From Candidatus Tayloriibacteriota bacterium (GTDB lineage: Bacteria; Patescibacteriota; Minisyncoccia; Phycocordibacterales; PALSA-1337), in assembly GCA_003170325.1 (NCBI GenBank), contig PMZP01000059.1, forward strand, positions 9,972 through 30,023: a stretch of DNA of 20,052 nucleotides, given 5' to 3'. The position numbers and the translations under genes were made by a program. The notes under the pieces are model-generated. The model saw only the letters and a program-made list of their open reading frames with translations. It had not been told where the DNA came from and did not search any database. Positions 12,732 to 20,052 of this stretch are shown piece by piece. Positions within the stretch are counted from its first letter, which is position 1; each line of letters begins with the position of its first letter.

Positions 12732-13964
12732 ATGACCAATTCTTCGAGACAAAAGCGCATCCTCATATTCTCATTCGCCTATTATCCGCGCTTCATCGGC
12801 GGGGCTGAAGTTGCCATAAAAGAGATTACAGATCGCATACCTTCGGAGGAGATCGAATTCGACCTCATCTCTCTGCGCCTTGATTCACGGTTGCCGAAAT
12901 ATGAAAAAATCGGCAATATCAATGTATACCGAGTCGGTTGGTCGACTTCAAGGAAATTTTCCACTGATTCATTGCCATGGTATCTGCATTTGAATAAATA
13001 CGCGTATCTCATTACCGGACTTCTCACAGCCGTTGCCTTGAATCGTCGACGGAAGTATGACGCCATCTGGTCTATCATGGCCACTTATAGCTCATTCGCG
13101 GCTGTGCTTTTCAAACTGACACATCCGGAGATCCCATATCTGCTGACATTGCAGGACGGTGACCCGATCCCTTACTTGAAGCGCCGCGCTTTGCTGTTGT
13201 ATCCGCTTTTCAAAATGATTTTCACAAAGGCGGATTACGTTCAGACTATTTCCAAATACCTGGCTGATTGGGCCAAAGATATGGGCGCCAAGTGCCCGGT
13301 CTCGGTTGTGCCGAACGCTGTCGATTACGATGCATTTTCTAGACCAATTTCGGCCGAGACTGCAGCCGCTCTGAAGTCCAAACTCGGAAAGAAATATGAT
13401 GATGTCTTTCTCATCACTACTTCACGGCTAGTCGTAAAAAATGCCGTGGAGGACATAATCGAATCTTTGAAGTATTTACCGACGAATGTGAAGTTGCTGA
13501 TTCTTGGCCAGGGATACCAGGAAGAAGAACTCAAAAAACAAGCGGTCCAGCTTGAGCTGAACCGGGCCCCGAATCATGAAGTGCTTGCCGATTCGAATCG
13601 AGTGCAATTCCTCGGCTTCATTCCGCATAAAAACATGCCGCCTTATCTGCAAATTTCGGACATCTTCGTTAGGCCGTCTCTGTCGGAAGGCCTAGGGAAT
13701 TCATTCCTGGAAGCAATGGCCGCCGGATTACCCGTCATCGCCACGCCAGTCGGAGGCATCCCCGATTTCTTGAAAGACGGCGAGACAGGCTTATTCTGCG
13801 AAGTCGACAACCCTCAATCGATTGCCCAGAAAGTCGAGAAGCTGTTGAAGGACAGGGAATCGCGGGATTACATCGTCAGACATGCGTCAGAAATGATCCG
13901 CGAAAAATATCAATGGAGCATGATAGCCAAGAAGATGCAGGAGGTCCTAATTATGCTAGACTGA
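12732..13964 (+). CDS. Glycosyltransferase, GT4 family (first of six)
   Basis: A 410-residue GT-B fold protein. The N-terminal domain opens with strand I-L-I-F-S-F-A-Y-Y-P and the glycine loop F-I-G-G-A-E-V-A. V-V-P-N-A-V-D-Y marks the domain crossover, R-L-V-V-K-N-A-V-E-D the start of the donor domain, and the donor-site signature is S-E-G-L-G-N-S-F-L-E-A-M, a complete E-x7-E, followed by V-I-A-T-P-V-G-G-I-P-D. It should transfer a sugar from a nucleotide donor at the cytoplasmic membrane face; the sugar cannot be read. A GTG at 12714 is also in frame, but GGAAG 9 nt upstream favours the ATG at 12732. It follows the ATPase stop by 20 nt and may be co-transcribed with it. Confidence 0.88.
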   Translation: MTNSSRQKRILIFSFAYYPRFIGGAEVAIKEITDRIPSEEIEFDLISLRLDSRLPKYEKIGNINVYRVGWSTSRKFSTDSLPWYLHLNKYAYLITGLLTAVALNRRRKYDAIWSIMATYSSFAAVLFKLTHPEIPYLLTLQDGDPIPYLKRRALLLYPLFKMIFTKADYVQTISKYLADWAKDMGAKCPVSVVPNAVDYDAFSRPISAETAAALKSKLGKKYDDVFLITTSRLVVKNAVEDIIESLKYLPTNVKLLILGQGYQEEELKKQAVQLELNRAPNHEVLADSNRVQFLGFIPHKNMPPYLQISDIFVRPSLSEGLGNSFLEAMAAGLPVIATPVGGIPDFLKDGETGLFCEVDNPQSIAQKVEKLLKDRESRDYIVRHASEMIREKYQWSMIAKKMQEVLIMLD

Positions 13965-13969
13965 TTCGC

Positions 13970-15001
13970 ATGAAGATTTTAATCGCGTCCGGCATTTATC
14001 CTCCCGATATCGGCGGTCCGGCCCAGTATGCCCGCAATCTCTACGAAACTTGGAAAGAACAAGGCCATGAGGTCAAGGTAGCCGCATATCGTTGGGAACG
14101 AGCCGTGCCGTCGCCTTTGAGCAACGCGCTTTATTTGACTAAAGTCATCCGCAAGGCTTGGAAGGCCGATCTCATTCTGGTACTGGATACTTGGAATGCC
14201 GCTGTGCCGACCATGATAGCCTGCGCGATATTGCGAAAGAAATACATCATCCGCACTGGCGGCGATCGCCTTTGGGAGACTTACATCGAACGCACCGGAG
14301 ACTTGGTCCTATTCAAAGACTTTTATTCGACCAGGATCGACGCGAAGCTTAGCAAACTCTCATTTCGCGAGAAGCTCATCTACCGCTGGGGCGGACGGGC
14401 TCTCTGCAAAGCCGCGTCCATAATATTCAGCACCGATTGGCAGAGAAGGATATTCGAGAAGGCCTATGGCCTTGATCCAAAGAAGAATGTGATCGTCGAG
14501 AATTATTGCGGGGCGCGAGAGGCGCCGGTAGAGCCGGAAAACCGGGTGTTCGTCGCCGGCACTCGGACGCTCAAATGGAAGAACATCGAGCTTCTCAAAA
14601 AAGCATTTGGCTTGGCGCAAGAGAAAGTCGAAGCGGCCGGATTGCCGCCGATCGAGCTTGATTGCGGCAAAGCCGTTTATGACAGCTTTTTGGAGAAGAT
14701 AAAGAGATCGTATGCGGTAATACTTGTCTCGCTTGGAGATGCCAGTCCGGGCCTCGTTTTCGACGCCGTTGCTTGTGGAGTTCCCTGCATTCTGACTCGG
14801 GAAAATGGGATCAAAGAACGGATAGGGAATGGCGTCATCGAAGTTGACCCTCTAAGCGTTGAGGAGATCGCCGAGAAGATCGTTTGGTTGGCTCGGCCGG
14901 AGAATCGAAAGAGACAGGCGGAAAAAGTTCAGTCTATCGGATATACTCATACCTGGGAACAGATCGCTGCGGAGGTAACCGATGTTTACAACGATCGATG
15001 A
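13970..15001 (+). CDS. Glycosyltransferase, GT4-like, with altered E-x7-E motif
   Basis: A 343-residue GT-B protein beginning I-L-I-A-S-G-I-Y-P-P-D-I-G-G-P-A-Q-Y-A, the acceptor-domain loop of GT4 enzymes. R-T-G-G-D-R-L-W-E appears near residue 98, and the donor domain has V-F-V-A-G-T-R-T-L-K-W-K-N. The usual E-x7-E is replaced by D-A-S-P-G-L-V-F-D, i.e. D-x7-D, an unusual substitution at residues that normally hold the nucleotide-sugar. The frame continues upstream, but homology to the next gene starts at the ATG at 13970, 5 nt after the previous stop. Its TGA overlaps the next ATG by 4 nt. It resembles the following gene at the N-terminus and may be an ancient duplicate of it. Confidence 0.8.
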   Translation: MKILIASGIYPPDIGGPAQYARNLYETWKEQGHEVKVAAYRWERAVPSPLSNALYLTKVIRKAWKADLILVLDTWNAAVPTMIACAILRKKYIIRTGGDRLWETYIERTGDLVLFKDFYSTRIDAKLSKLSFREKLIYRWGGRALCKAASIIFSTDWQRRIFEKAYGLDPKKNVIVENYCGAREAPVEPENRVFVAGTRTLKWKNIELLKKAFGLAQEKVEAAGLPPIELDCGKAVYDSFLEKIKRSYAVILVSLGDASPGLVFDAVACGVPCILTRENGIKERIGNGVIEVDPLSVEEIAEKIVWLARPENRKRQAEKVQSIGYTHTWEQIAAEVTDVYNDR

Positions 15002-16116
15002 CCATAAACAAACTCGACAATACCAGGATATTGATAGCGACCGGGATATATCCTCCGGAGATCGGCGGACCGGCCACTTACGCCTTTCTATTGGTGGAGG
15101 AATTGTCAAAGCGTGGTATGACTGTCGACGTTTTGCCGTTTCGCGAAGTCCGACACCTGCCTCGGTTGGTTCGGCACGCGGCATATTTTATTAAGATCGC
15201 GATGTGTGCCAGGAAAGCCGGGATAATCTTCACGCAAGATCCGGTATCGACCGGTTTTGCCGCGATCTGCGCCGGAAAATTGATGAAAAAGAAGACGGTT
15301 TTGCGGGTTGCCGGTGACTATGCCTGGGAACAGGCCAGTCAGCGTTATGGAGTCTCTGATACGATCGACGAATTTCAAAATAAGAAGTACTCATTTCCGG
15401 TCCAAGTCTTGCGCTGGGTCCAAAGTTACACGGTGCGGCATGCGGATATCGTCATCACGCCTAGCGAATATTTCAATAAGCTAGTGAGCGGCTGGACAAA
15501 AAGAAAGGATAGCGTCATTACCATTTACAACGGAATTAATCTAGAGGAAGATTTCGAAAGACTGCCGAAATATGAGAGTATGACTATCGTCACTGCTGGT
15601 CGCTTGGTTCCTTGGAAGGGCTTTGACACTCTGATTTCAGTCATGCCGGAATTGCCAGGGTGGCGGCTCACGATCGCCGGCGAAGGTCCTGACAGGGAAC
15701 GCCTGGTCGGATTGGCAGAAAAGAACGGCGTCAGTGATCGTGTCATATTCCTTGGTCAGATCGGTCGCCGTGAACTGTTCGCTCTAATTCATCGCTCAAC
15801 TCTGTTCGCTCTGCTGTCGACTTTCGAAAGCTTTTCTTTCCAGACGGTCGAAGCCATGCATATCGGTGTGCCGGTAATTGTCGGGCGTATTGGCAACCTG
15901 TCGGAGATCGTCGATGACGGGATAAACGGCCTACTGATCGATCCATCTGATAAGCAAGCTTTTGTTCGACTGGCCAAGAAGATCGCCACTGACAGCTCTT
16001 ATGCGGACCGATTGGCCGGAGAAGCCCGGAAGAAGGCCGAACTTTTCTCCGTGACGAGAATGGTCGACAGGCTGGTGGAAATATTCGATTTGCTATTAAA
16101 ATCCTACACTGTCTAA
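14998..16116 (+). CDS. Glycosyltransferase, GT4 family
   Basis: A 372-residue GT-B enzyme. The N-terminal strand and loop are I-L-I-A-T-G-I-Y-P-P-E-I-G-G-P-A-T-Y-A. An R-V-A-G-D-Y-A-W-E segment parallels R-T-G-G-D-R-L-W-E of the preceding gene. The donor domain starts I-V-T-A-G-R-L-V-P-W-K-G-F and carries I-A-G-E-G-P-D-R, then a complete E-x7-E (E-S-F-S-F-Q-T-V-E). The ATG at 14998 overlaps the previous stop (ATGA), so the two are translationally coupled. The next gene starts one base after its TAA. Acceptor and donor sugars are not predictable from sequence; a surface glycan role follows from the cluster. Confidence 0.88.
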   Translation: MTINKLDNTRILIATGIYPPEIGGPATYAFLLVEELSKRGMTVDVLPFREVRHLPRLVRHAAYFIKIAMCARKAGIIFTQDPVSTGFAAICAGKLMKKKTVLRVAGDYAWEQASQRYGVSDTIDEFQNKKYSFPVQVLRWVQSYTVRHADIVITPSEYFNKLVSGWTKRKDSVITIYNGINLEEDFERLPKYESMTIVTAGRLVPWKGFDTLISVMPELPGWRLTIAGEGPDRERLVGLAEKNGVSDRVIFLGQIGRRELFALIHRSTLFALLSTFESFSFQTVEAMHIGVPVIVGRIGNLSEIVDDGINGLLIDPSDKQAFVRLAKKIATDSSYADRLAGEARKKAELFSVTRMVDRLVEIFDLLLKSYTV

Positions 16117-16117
16117 T

Positions 16118-17230
16118 ATGAACCTCCTCTTTCTTTCTATCGATCAGAACCTGGTTAACGCTGAAAGCGCGGTCTCAAAACGCGTGCGGCATTACGGGGA
16201 ATTGGCGGAAAAGGTCGACGTCATCCTTGTCGGCTCGTCTTTGGTCAAACAGATTTCGCTGTCCGCCAACGTGACAATCCATACCGTTGGAGGATCTTCG
16301 AAGCCAGTACAGTTCTTCCGTTCCTTGCGCCTCTCCAGAAGCCTTGTCGTCCCGGACACGATCATCTCCGTCCAGGATCCCTTTGAAATGGGCGTCTGGG
16401 GCCTTATCGCTTCGTGGCTTTTCAATTGTCGTCTCCAAGTCCAGGTCCATATCGATTTTTTCAGCCCATATTTTCGTCGTGAATCAATGCACCAGCGCTT
16501 CCAAGCTTGGCTGGCTCCGTTTGTCTTGCGCCGTGCGTCGAGCATACGGGTAGTTTCACAAAAGATAGCCACTTATTTGCGGGATTCGCTCGGAATAGCC
16601 TCGTCAAAGATCGTAATCGCACCGATCTTTGTAGACGTGGCAGAGATGAGGAACAAGCCATTGACGACCGATTTGCATGCGAAATACCCACAGTTTGACT
16701 GGATCGTCTTGGTCGCCTGCCGCTATGTCAAGCAAAAGAATATTCCCCTGGCGATCGAGGCTTTCGAGCTTTTCCGGAAGAAGCATCCAAAATCGGGTTT
16801 GATTATAGCTGGCTCGGGACCGGAAGGGATGAAGATAAAAGGATCGGTTGTTAAGCTCGGATTGAATGATTCGGTTATCGTCGGTTCATGGACGGGCGAG
16901 TTCACTTCATTGATGAGGACATCGGACGTCTTTCTCATGCCATCAGATTATGAAGGCTGGGGTATGACTGTGATCGAGGCGGCTTCTCTTGGCCGGCCCA
17001 TAGTCATGACGGATGTCGGTTGTGCCAATGAATTCCTCATCAACGAAAAAAGTGGGCTCATTGTCGGTACCCGTGACGTCGAGTCTATGACATCAGCGCT
17101 AGAAAGGTTGTATGAAAATCGAGCTTTCGCTACAAATTTAGGCTTGGAAGCCAAACGATGGGCTGATATATACATGACACCTAAAGAAAGTGATGAACTT
17201 ATGTTAGAGTTGTGGAAAAGAGCATTATGA
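16118..17230 (+). CDS. Glycosyltransferase, GT4 family
   Basis: A 370-residue GT-B enzyme. It lacks the glycine-rich N-terminal loop of the two preceding genes; its first strand is N-L-L-F-L-S-I-D-Q-N. The donor domain has V-A-C-R-Y-V-K-Q-K-N-I-P-L-A-I-E-A, I-I-A-G-S-G-P-E-G, and a complete E-x7-E in D-Y-E-G-W-G-M-T-V-I-E-A-A. V-D-V-A-E-M near residue 173 sits at the domain crossover. The last ~150 bp turn AT-rich compared with the rest of the gene, marking a composition boundary that continues into the next gene. Its TGA overlaps the next ATG by 4 nt. Confidence 0.87.
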   Translation: MNLLFLSIDQNLVNAESAVSKRVRHYGELAEKVDVILVGSSLVKQISLSANVTIHTVGGSSKPVQFFRSLRLSRSLVVPDTIISVQDPFEMGVWGLIASWLFNCRLQVQVHIDFFSPYFRRESMHQRFQAWLAPFVLRRASSIRVVSQKIATYLRDSLGIASSKIVIAPIFVDVAEMRNKPLTTDLHAKYPQFDWIVLVACRYVKQKNIPLAIEAFELFRKKHPKSGLIIAGSGPEGMKIKGSVVKLGLNDSVIVGSWTGEFTSLMRTSDVFLMPSDYEGWGMTVIEAASLGRPIVMTDVGCANEFLINEKSGLIVGTRDVESMTSALERLYENRAFATNLGLEAKRWADIYMTPKESDELMLELWKRAL

Positions 17231-18369
17231 AACTACTAATTTTTACTCAAAAAGTTGATTCCAACGATACTGTTCTCGGATTTTTTCACCGGTGGATAAT
17301 AGAGTTAGCAAAACATTATGAACTGGTTACAGTTGTATGTTTATATGAAGCTGCTCACCAATTGCCAGCAAATGTGAAAGTGTTATCACTAGGAAAGGAA
17401 AAACGAATATCGCGCGGATATTATCTAAAGCATTTTTATGAGTATATTTTGAAATATCGTGCCGAATATGATTCGGTATTTGTCCATATGAATCAGGAGT
17501 ATGTCTTACTGGGAGGGATTTTCTGGAAGCTTTTCGGTAAGAAGGTCTATATGTGGCGAAATCACTATGCCGGTAGCTATCTGACGGATATGGCCGCTTT
17601 CTTTTGTACGAAAGTGTTCTGCACATCGAAGTATTCATTCACTGCAAAATATAGCAAGGCCGTTCTGATGCCGGTCGGCATCGATACGGAGTCTTTTTGT
17701 CTGCAAAGGAACGTGAGTCGTCGTCCGCAGTCGATCTTATCGCTAGGTCGAATCGCGCCGTCAAAGAACCTGGATCAACTCATTGAAGCGTTGGGAATCT
17801 TGAAGAAGGAGAATATTGATTTCGATGCTTCTATTGTCGGAGACGCCTTGCCACAAGATGGCGGATATTTGGAATCACTCAAGAATCGGGCTGGTGAACT
17901 TGGTATGGAAGGACAGGTCATATTCAAGCCCGGTGTCCCAAATGACCAAACGCCTTCGATTTATTCTGCCCATGAGATATTTGTCAATCTAAGCCCTAGC
18001 GGCATGCTGGATAAGACCATCTTTGAAGCCATGGCCTGCGGTGCCCTGGCGCTTTCCTGTAATATGGATTTGGCAAGATGGATTGACGCTGATTATATAT
18101 TCGAGGAAAATAACGTGGATGAACTATCGGTCAAGATTGCCCACTTATTGGCATTATCTCCCGAAGAACGTTCCGCGCGCGCAGCTTCAGCCCGAAGATT
18201 TGTCGAGGAGAACCACGGACTGTTCAAGTTAGGGTCACGATTGGCGGAAGAAATGCGGTTGTATGACGTGCGAGCGGAGCCTGTTCCTGGAGCGCGCCGA
18301 GGACGGGTAGCCAGCGATCAGCGCCCGCAGGCGGCGGAAGGAACAGGGTCTGCTCGCAAAATATCATGA
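17227..18369 (+). CDS. Glycosyltransferase, GT4-like, C-terminus formed by a palindromic element
   Basis: A 380-residue GT-B protein. The donor domain shows S-L-G-R-I-A-P-S-K-N-L-D-Q-L-I-E and N-L-S-P-S-G-M-L-D-K-T-I-F-E-A-M-A-C-G. The first Glu of E-x7-E is replaced by Gly, a variant in which only the second Glu remains. The ATG at 17227 overlaps the previous stop, so it is preferred to the in-frame GTG at 17212. The first ~250 bp are AT-rich (about 32% GC in 17221-17280 by eye). The last ~33 residues (R-A-E-P-V-P-G-A-R-R-G-R onward) come entirely from a 90-bp GC-rich palindrome and are unlike glycosyltransferase sequence. The natural C-terminus was probably near M-R-L-Y-D. Confidence 0.85.
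   Translation: MKLLIFTQKVDSNDTVLGFFHRWIIELAKHYELVTVVCLYEAAHQLPANVKVLSLGKEKRISRGYYLKHFYEYILKYRAEYDSVFVHMNQEYVLLGGIFWKLFGKKVYMWRNHYAGSYLTDMAAFFCTKVFCTSKYSFTAKYSKAVLMPVGIDTESFCLQRNVSRRPQSILSLGRIAPSKNLDQLIEALGILKKENIDFDASIVGDALPQDGGYLESLKNRAGELGMEGQVIFKPGVPNDQTPSIYSAHEIFVNLSPSGMLDKTIFEAMACGALALSCNMDLARWIDADYIFEENNVDELSVKIAHLLALSPEERSARAASARRFVEENHGLFKLGSRLAEEMRLYDVRAEPVPGARRGRVASDQRPQAAEGTGSARKIS
18269..18358. repeat. 90-bp GC-rich imperfect palindrome inside a coding region
   Basis: The arms 18269-18288 and 18339-18358 are 20 nt each and complementary at 18 of 20 positions (one of the two others is a G-T wobble). Inside, CGCCG near 18294-18299 can pair with CGGCG near 18332-18336, so the whole unit folds into a branched stem. 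It is far richer in G+C than flanking DNA. It stays open in the glycosyltransferase frame and ends 7 nt before the next gene's ATG. The form resembles REP-like or Rickettsia-type palindromic elements that insert into genes. No second copy is seen in this window. Confidence 0.75.
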
Positions 18370-19523
18370 AAAAACCACTTTCGATCTTCATGATCAATTA
18401 TGATTGGCGTGATATTTTTCGTACTTCTTCCGTTGAATTTCGACAGAAGCTGGATCGTGATCAGATGGGTCCGGATCTAAATAACTTCTTCTTTTTTTCA
18501 TGGGCCAATGTCTCCTACGTCAAATCGGACGGACGATTCCGGACGGTTCATAAAAAGACTCGTCTGTATTCGTTAAAACCGATATTGGATCTTATTACTG
18601 CCATACTCGTTCCATTGACTGTGAAAAGGTTCAAGTTGCATCCTGACGCCTGGATGACCTACGATTTTGGTATGCTTCCGGCTCTTTGGGTAGCCAAACT
18701 ATTTTTTGGCGGTAAGATCGTTCTCTGTGTCAGCAATCAGCCTCGGCTCTATTCAAGAACTCGACGATTCGGTAGATTGAAATCATTCTATTCGTGGGCG
18801 ACAGAAAAGCTATGGTGGTTCCTGGCAGATCATTTCTTTACGATTAATGAGAGTATGAAATCATATTTAGAAAAAATCGGAGTGCCTTGTAAAAGGATAA
18901 CTGTATTTTACGTAAATACGATTGACCGAGATTTGGGATTTATCGCCAAAGCCGAAAAGGGATTGATACGTCCGAGGCACTCGATTCGTCCAAATCAAAA
19001 GATTGTTCTAACTGCCGCGCGTCTAGAAGCTGAAAAGAATTATCCGAAATTATTGGAAATGTTCGCAGGTTTAAGTAGTGAACATGTTCTGATCGCTCTT
19101 GGCCAGGGAAGTCTTTTTGAGTCGCTTCAAAGACAAGCAAAGGCTTTAGGCATAGAAGACCGATTGATTTTCGCCGGACATATTCTCCGCAACGATATCT
19201 GGAACTATTTCATGGATGCCGATGTATTTGTGCTTCTTTCCAAAGCTGAAGCACTTGGGCTGGTTTTCTGGGAAGCAATGCACATGAATGTTCCGGTTAT
19301 TGGTAGTACAGCGGATGGCATAGTAGAAACTATTGGTCAAGATGGTGAGCGTGGGCGGATCTGGCGGGAAGGAGATGGTTCCAAGGGATTCGAGGAACGG
19401 GTTAGATTTTGCCTAACGCCAAGCCCCGAAAAAGATGCTATGCTAAAGCGCGCCCGTGAATTCGTGGATAAACAAAGAGAAAATAAGATCACGTTCAACG
19501 ATCTACCGGTATTCAGACAATAA
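18366..19523 (+). CDS. Glycosyltransferase, GT4 family (last of six)
   Basis: A 385-residue GT-B protein. The N-terminal half is unlike the others: it begins I-F-M-I-N-Y-D-W-R-D-I-F-R and has hydrophobic stretches near residues 73-87 and 101-122 that may dip into the membrane. The donor domain is standard: L-T-A-A-R-L-E-A-E-K-N-Y-P, A-L-G-Q-G-S-L, then E-A-L-G-L-V-F-W-E, a complete E-x7-E, and V-P-V-I-G-S-T-A-D-G-I-V-E. The ATG overlaps the previous stop (ATGA), immediately after the palindromic element. The next gene begins 17 nt after its TAA. Donor and acceptor unknown. Confidence 0.86.
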   Translation: MKKPLSIFMINYDWRDIFRTSSVEFRQKLDRDQMGPDLNNFFFFSWANVSYVKSDGRFRTVHKKTRLYSLKPILDLITAILVPLTVKRFKLHPDAWMTYDFGMLPALWVAKLFFGGKIVLCVSNQPRLYSRTRRFGRLKSFYSWATEKLWWFLADHFFTINESMKSYLEKIGVPCKRITVFYVNTIDRDLGFIAKAEKGLIRPRHSIRPNQKIVLTAARLEAEKNYPKLLEMFAGLSSEHVLIALGQGSLFESLQRQAKALGIEDRLIFAGHILRNDIWNYFMDADVFVLLSKAEALGLVFWEAMHMNVPVIGSTADGIVETIGQDGERGRIWREGDGSKGFEERVRFCLTPSPEKDAMLKRAREFVDKQRENKITFNDLPVFRQ

Positions 19524-19540
19524 CTATCAATCAGCCGCCG

Positions 19541-20052
19541 ATGTCTAACTTCGCCCCATCATTCTGGTTCATGCTTAAAAGCCGCCTCAAAGGTCGCAAT
19601 TTTCTCTATGAATTTTATTTTAAAGGAAAGAAGACTCTAGATATCGGTTGCGGCGAGGGGGAGTTTCTGAAACATGATCGGCAGAATATCACCGGATTTG
19701 ATCCTAACCAACGAGTCGTTGCTCGCTTGAAATCAGAAGGATTCCAGGTGCTTTCCGCCAAGGGGAGTTCCATGCCTTTCGGCGAAGGCCAATTCGAAAT
19801 GGCTCACTGTCACAATGTCATCGAGCACCTCGATTCATTCACTGCCCGAGACATGCTCAAGGAAGCGGCGCGAGTGATCAAACCCGGAGGATCTCTGGTC
19901 TTGAGCTCTGAAACGGTGACCAAGAAATTCTGGGACACTTTCGGCCATGTCCGGCCTTATCCGCCAGCGGCCATCATAAAGATACTCCGGCCAGAAAGCA
20001 GGGAAGAATTCGAGGGTCTAGACGATTTCGAGCCTGTAGGGCTATTTTATAT
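19541..20052 (+). CDS. SAM-dependent methyltransferase, class I, partial (runs off right edge)
   Basis: An open frame of 170 codons from an ATG at 19541 to the window end. Motif I is T-L-D-I-G-C-G-E-G-E-F-L near residues 32-43. An acidic residue (D-P-N near 55) fits ribose binding, S-M-P-F-G-E-G-Q-F-E-M-A and H-N-V-I-E-H-L (about 78-99) fit the Methyltransf_11-type pattern, and A-R-V-I-K-P-G-G-S-L-V-L follows. Such enzymes often methylate sugars or lipid carriers in polysaccharide clusters, which suits its place behind six glycosyltransferases; the acceptor is not known. Start chosen because the fold begins soon after it and it follows the previous stop by 17 nt. Confidence 0.85.
   Translation, partial: MSNFAPSFWFMLKSRLKGRNFLYEFYFKGKKTLDIGCGEGEFLKHDRQNITGFDPNQRVVARLKSEGFQVLSAKGSSMPFGEGQFEMAHCHNVIEHLDSFTARDMLKEAARVIKPGGSLVLSSETVTKKFWDTFGHVRPYPPAAIIKILRPESREEFEGLDDFEPVGLFY

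Noticed and set aside
18269..18358. Intrinsic terminator between glycosyltransferase genes
   Set aside because: The stem is not followed by a T-run, and the next gene overlaps the stop codon, so a simple terminator at this point would cut the operon.

Overview
The window looks like a chromosomal segment of a Candidate Phyla Radiation (Patescibacteria, Parcubacteria-like) bacterium. That is an inference from gene content and style: tightly packed genes with ATGA overlaps, few Shine-Dalgarno sites, a VirD4/TraG-like ATPase with a long disordered tail, a DUF4015-type putative glycoside hydrolase behind a signal anchor, many GT4 glycosyltransferases, and a compact, odd set of peptidoglycan genes. 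TGA is used as a stop throughout, so the code is standard rather than the UGA=Gly code of Gracilibacteria. No tRNA, rRNA, CRISPR array or insertion sequence was recognised.

Layout. 1-369: partial membrane-anchored protein on the minus strand. 370-745: gene-free stretch with paired palindromes. 746-1633: PLP-dependent fold-type-II enzyme (minus), divergent from a LysW-like zinc-ribbon protein (1670-1864, plus). 7307 down to 1897: five-gene minus-strand operon in the order ATP-grasp ligase, NlpC/P60-like cysteine peptidase, MraY, Ate1-like GNAT transferase, Mpl-like Mur ligase. 7396-8088: rsmI. 8128-8589: unknown minus-strand gene with an intrinsic terminator. 8672-10173: small two-helix membrane protein overlapping the DUF4015 protein. 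About 10200-10620: probable structured RNA and/or small protein. 10660-12711: VirD4/TraG-like ATPase. 12732-19523: six consecutive GT4-type glycosyltransferases. 19541 to the edge: SAM methyltransferase, partial.

How the genes may work together. The minus-strand operon looks like a cell-wall precursor module: Mpl attaches a peptide to UDP-MurNAc, MraY moves the product onto the lipid carrier, and the ATP-grasp, Ate1-like and NlpC/P60 proteins could add, transfer or trim amino acids. The grouping is the best candidate for an undescribed system here. The plus-strand glycosyltransferases probably build a surface polysaccharide or glycolipid.

Other points of interest: seven start codons lie 6-9 nt downstream of a -10 hexamer, which points to leaderless mRNAs as the norm; a 90-bp GC-rich palindrome makes up the last ~33 codons of one glycosyltransferase; and nested stem-loops fill 10205-10611 between a promoter-like site and a terminator-like hairpin.
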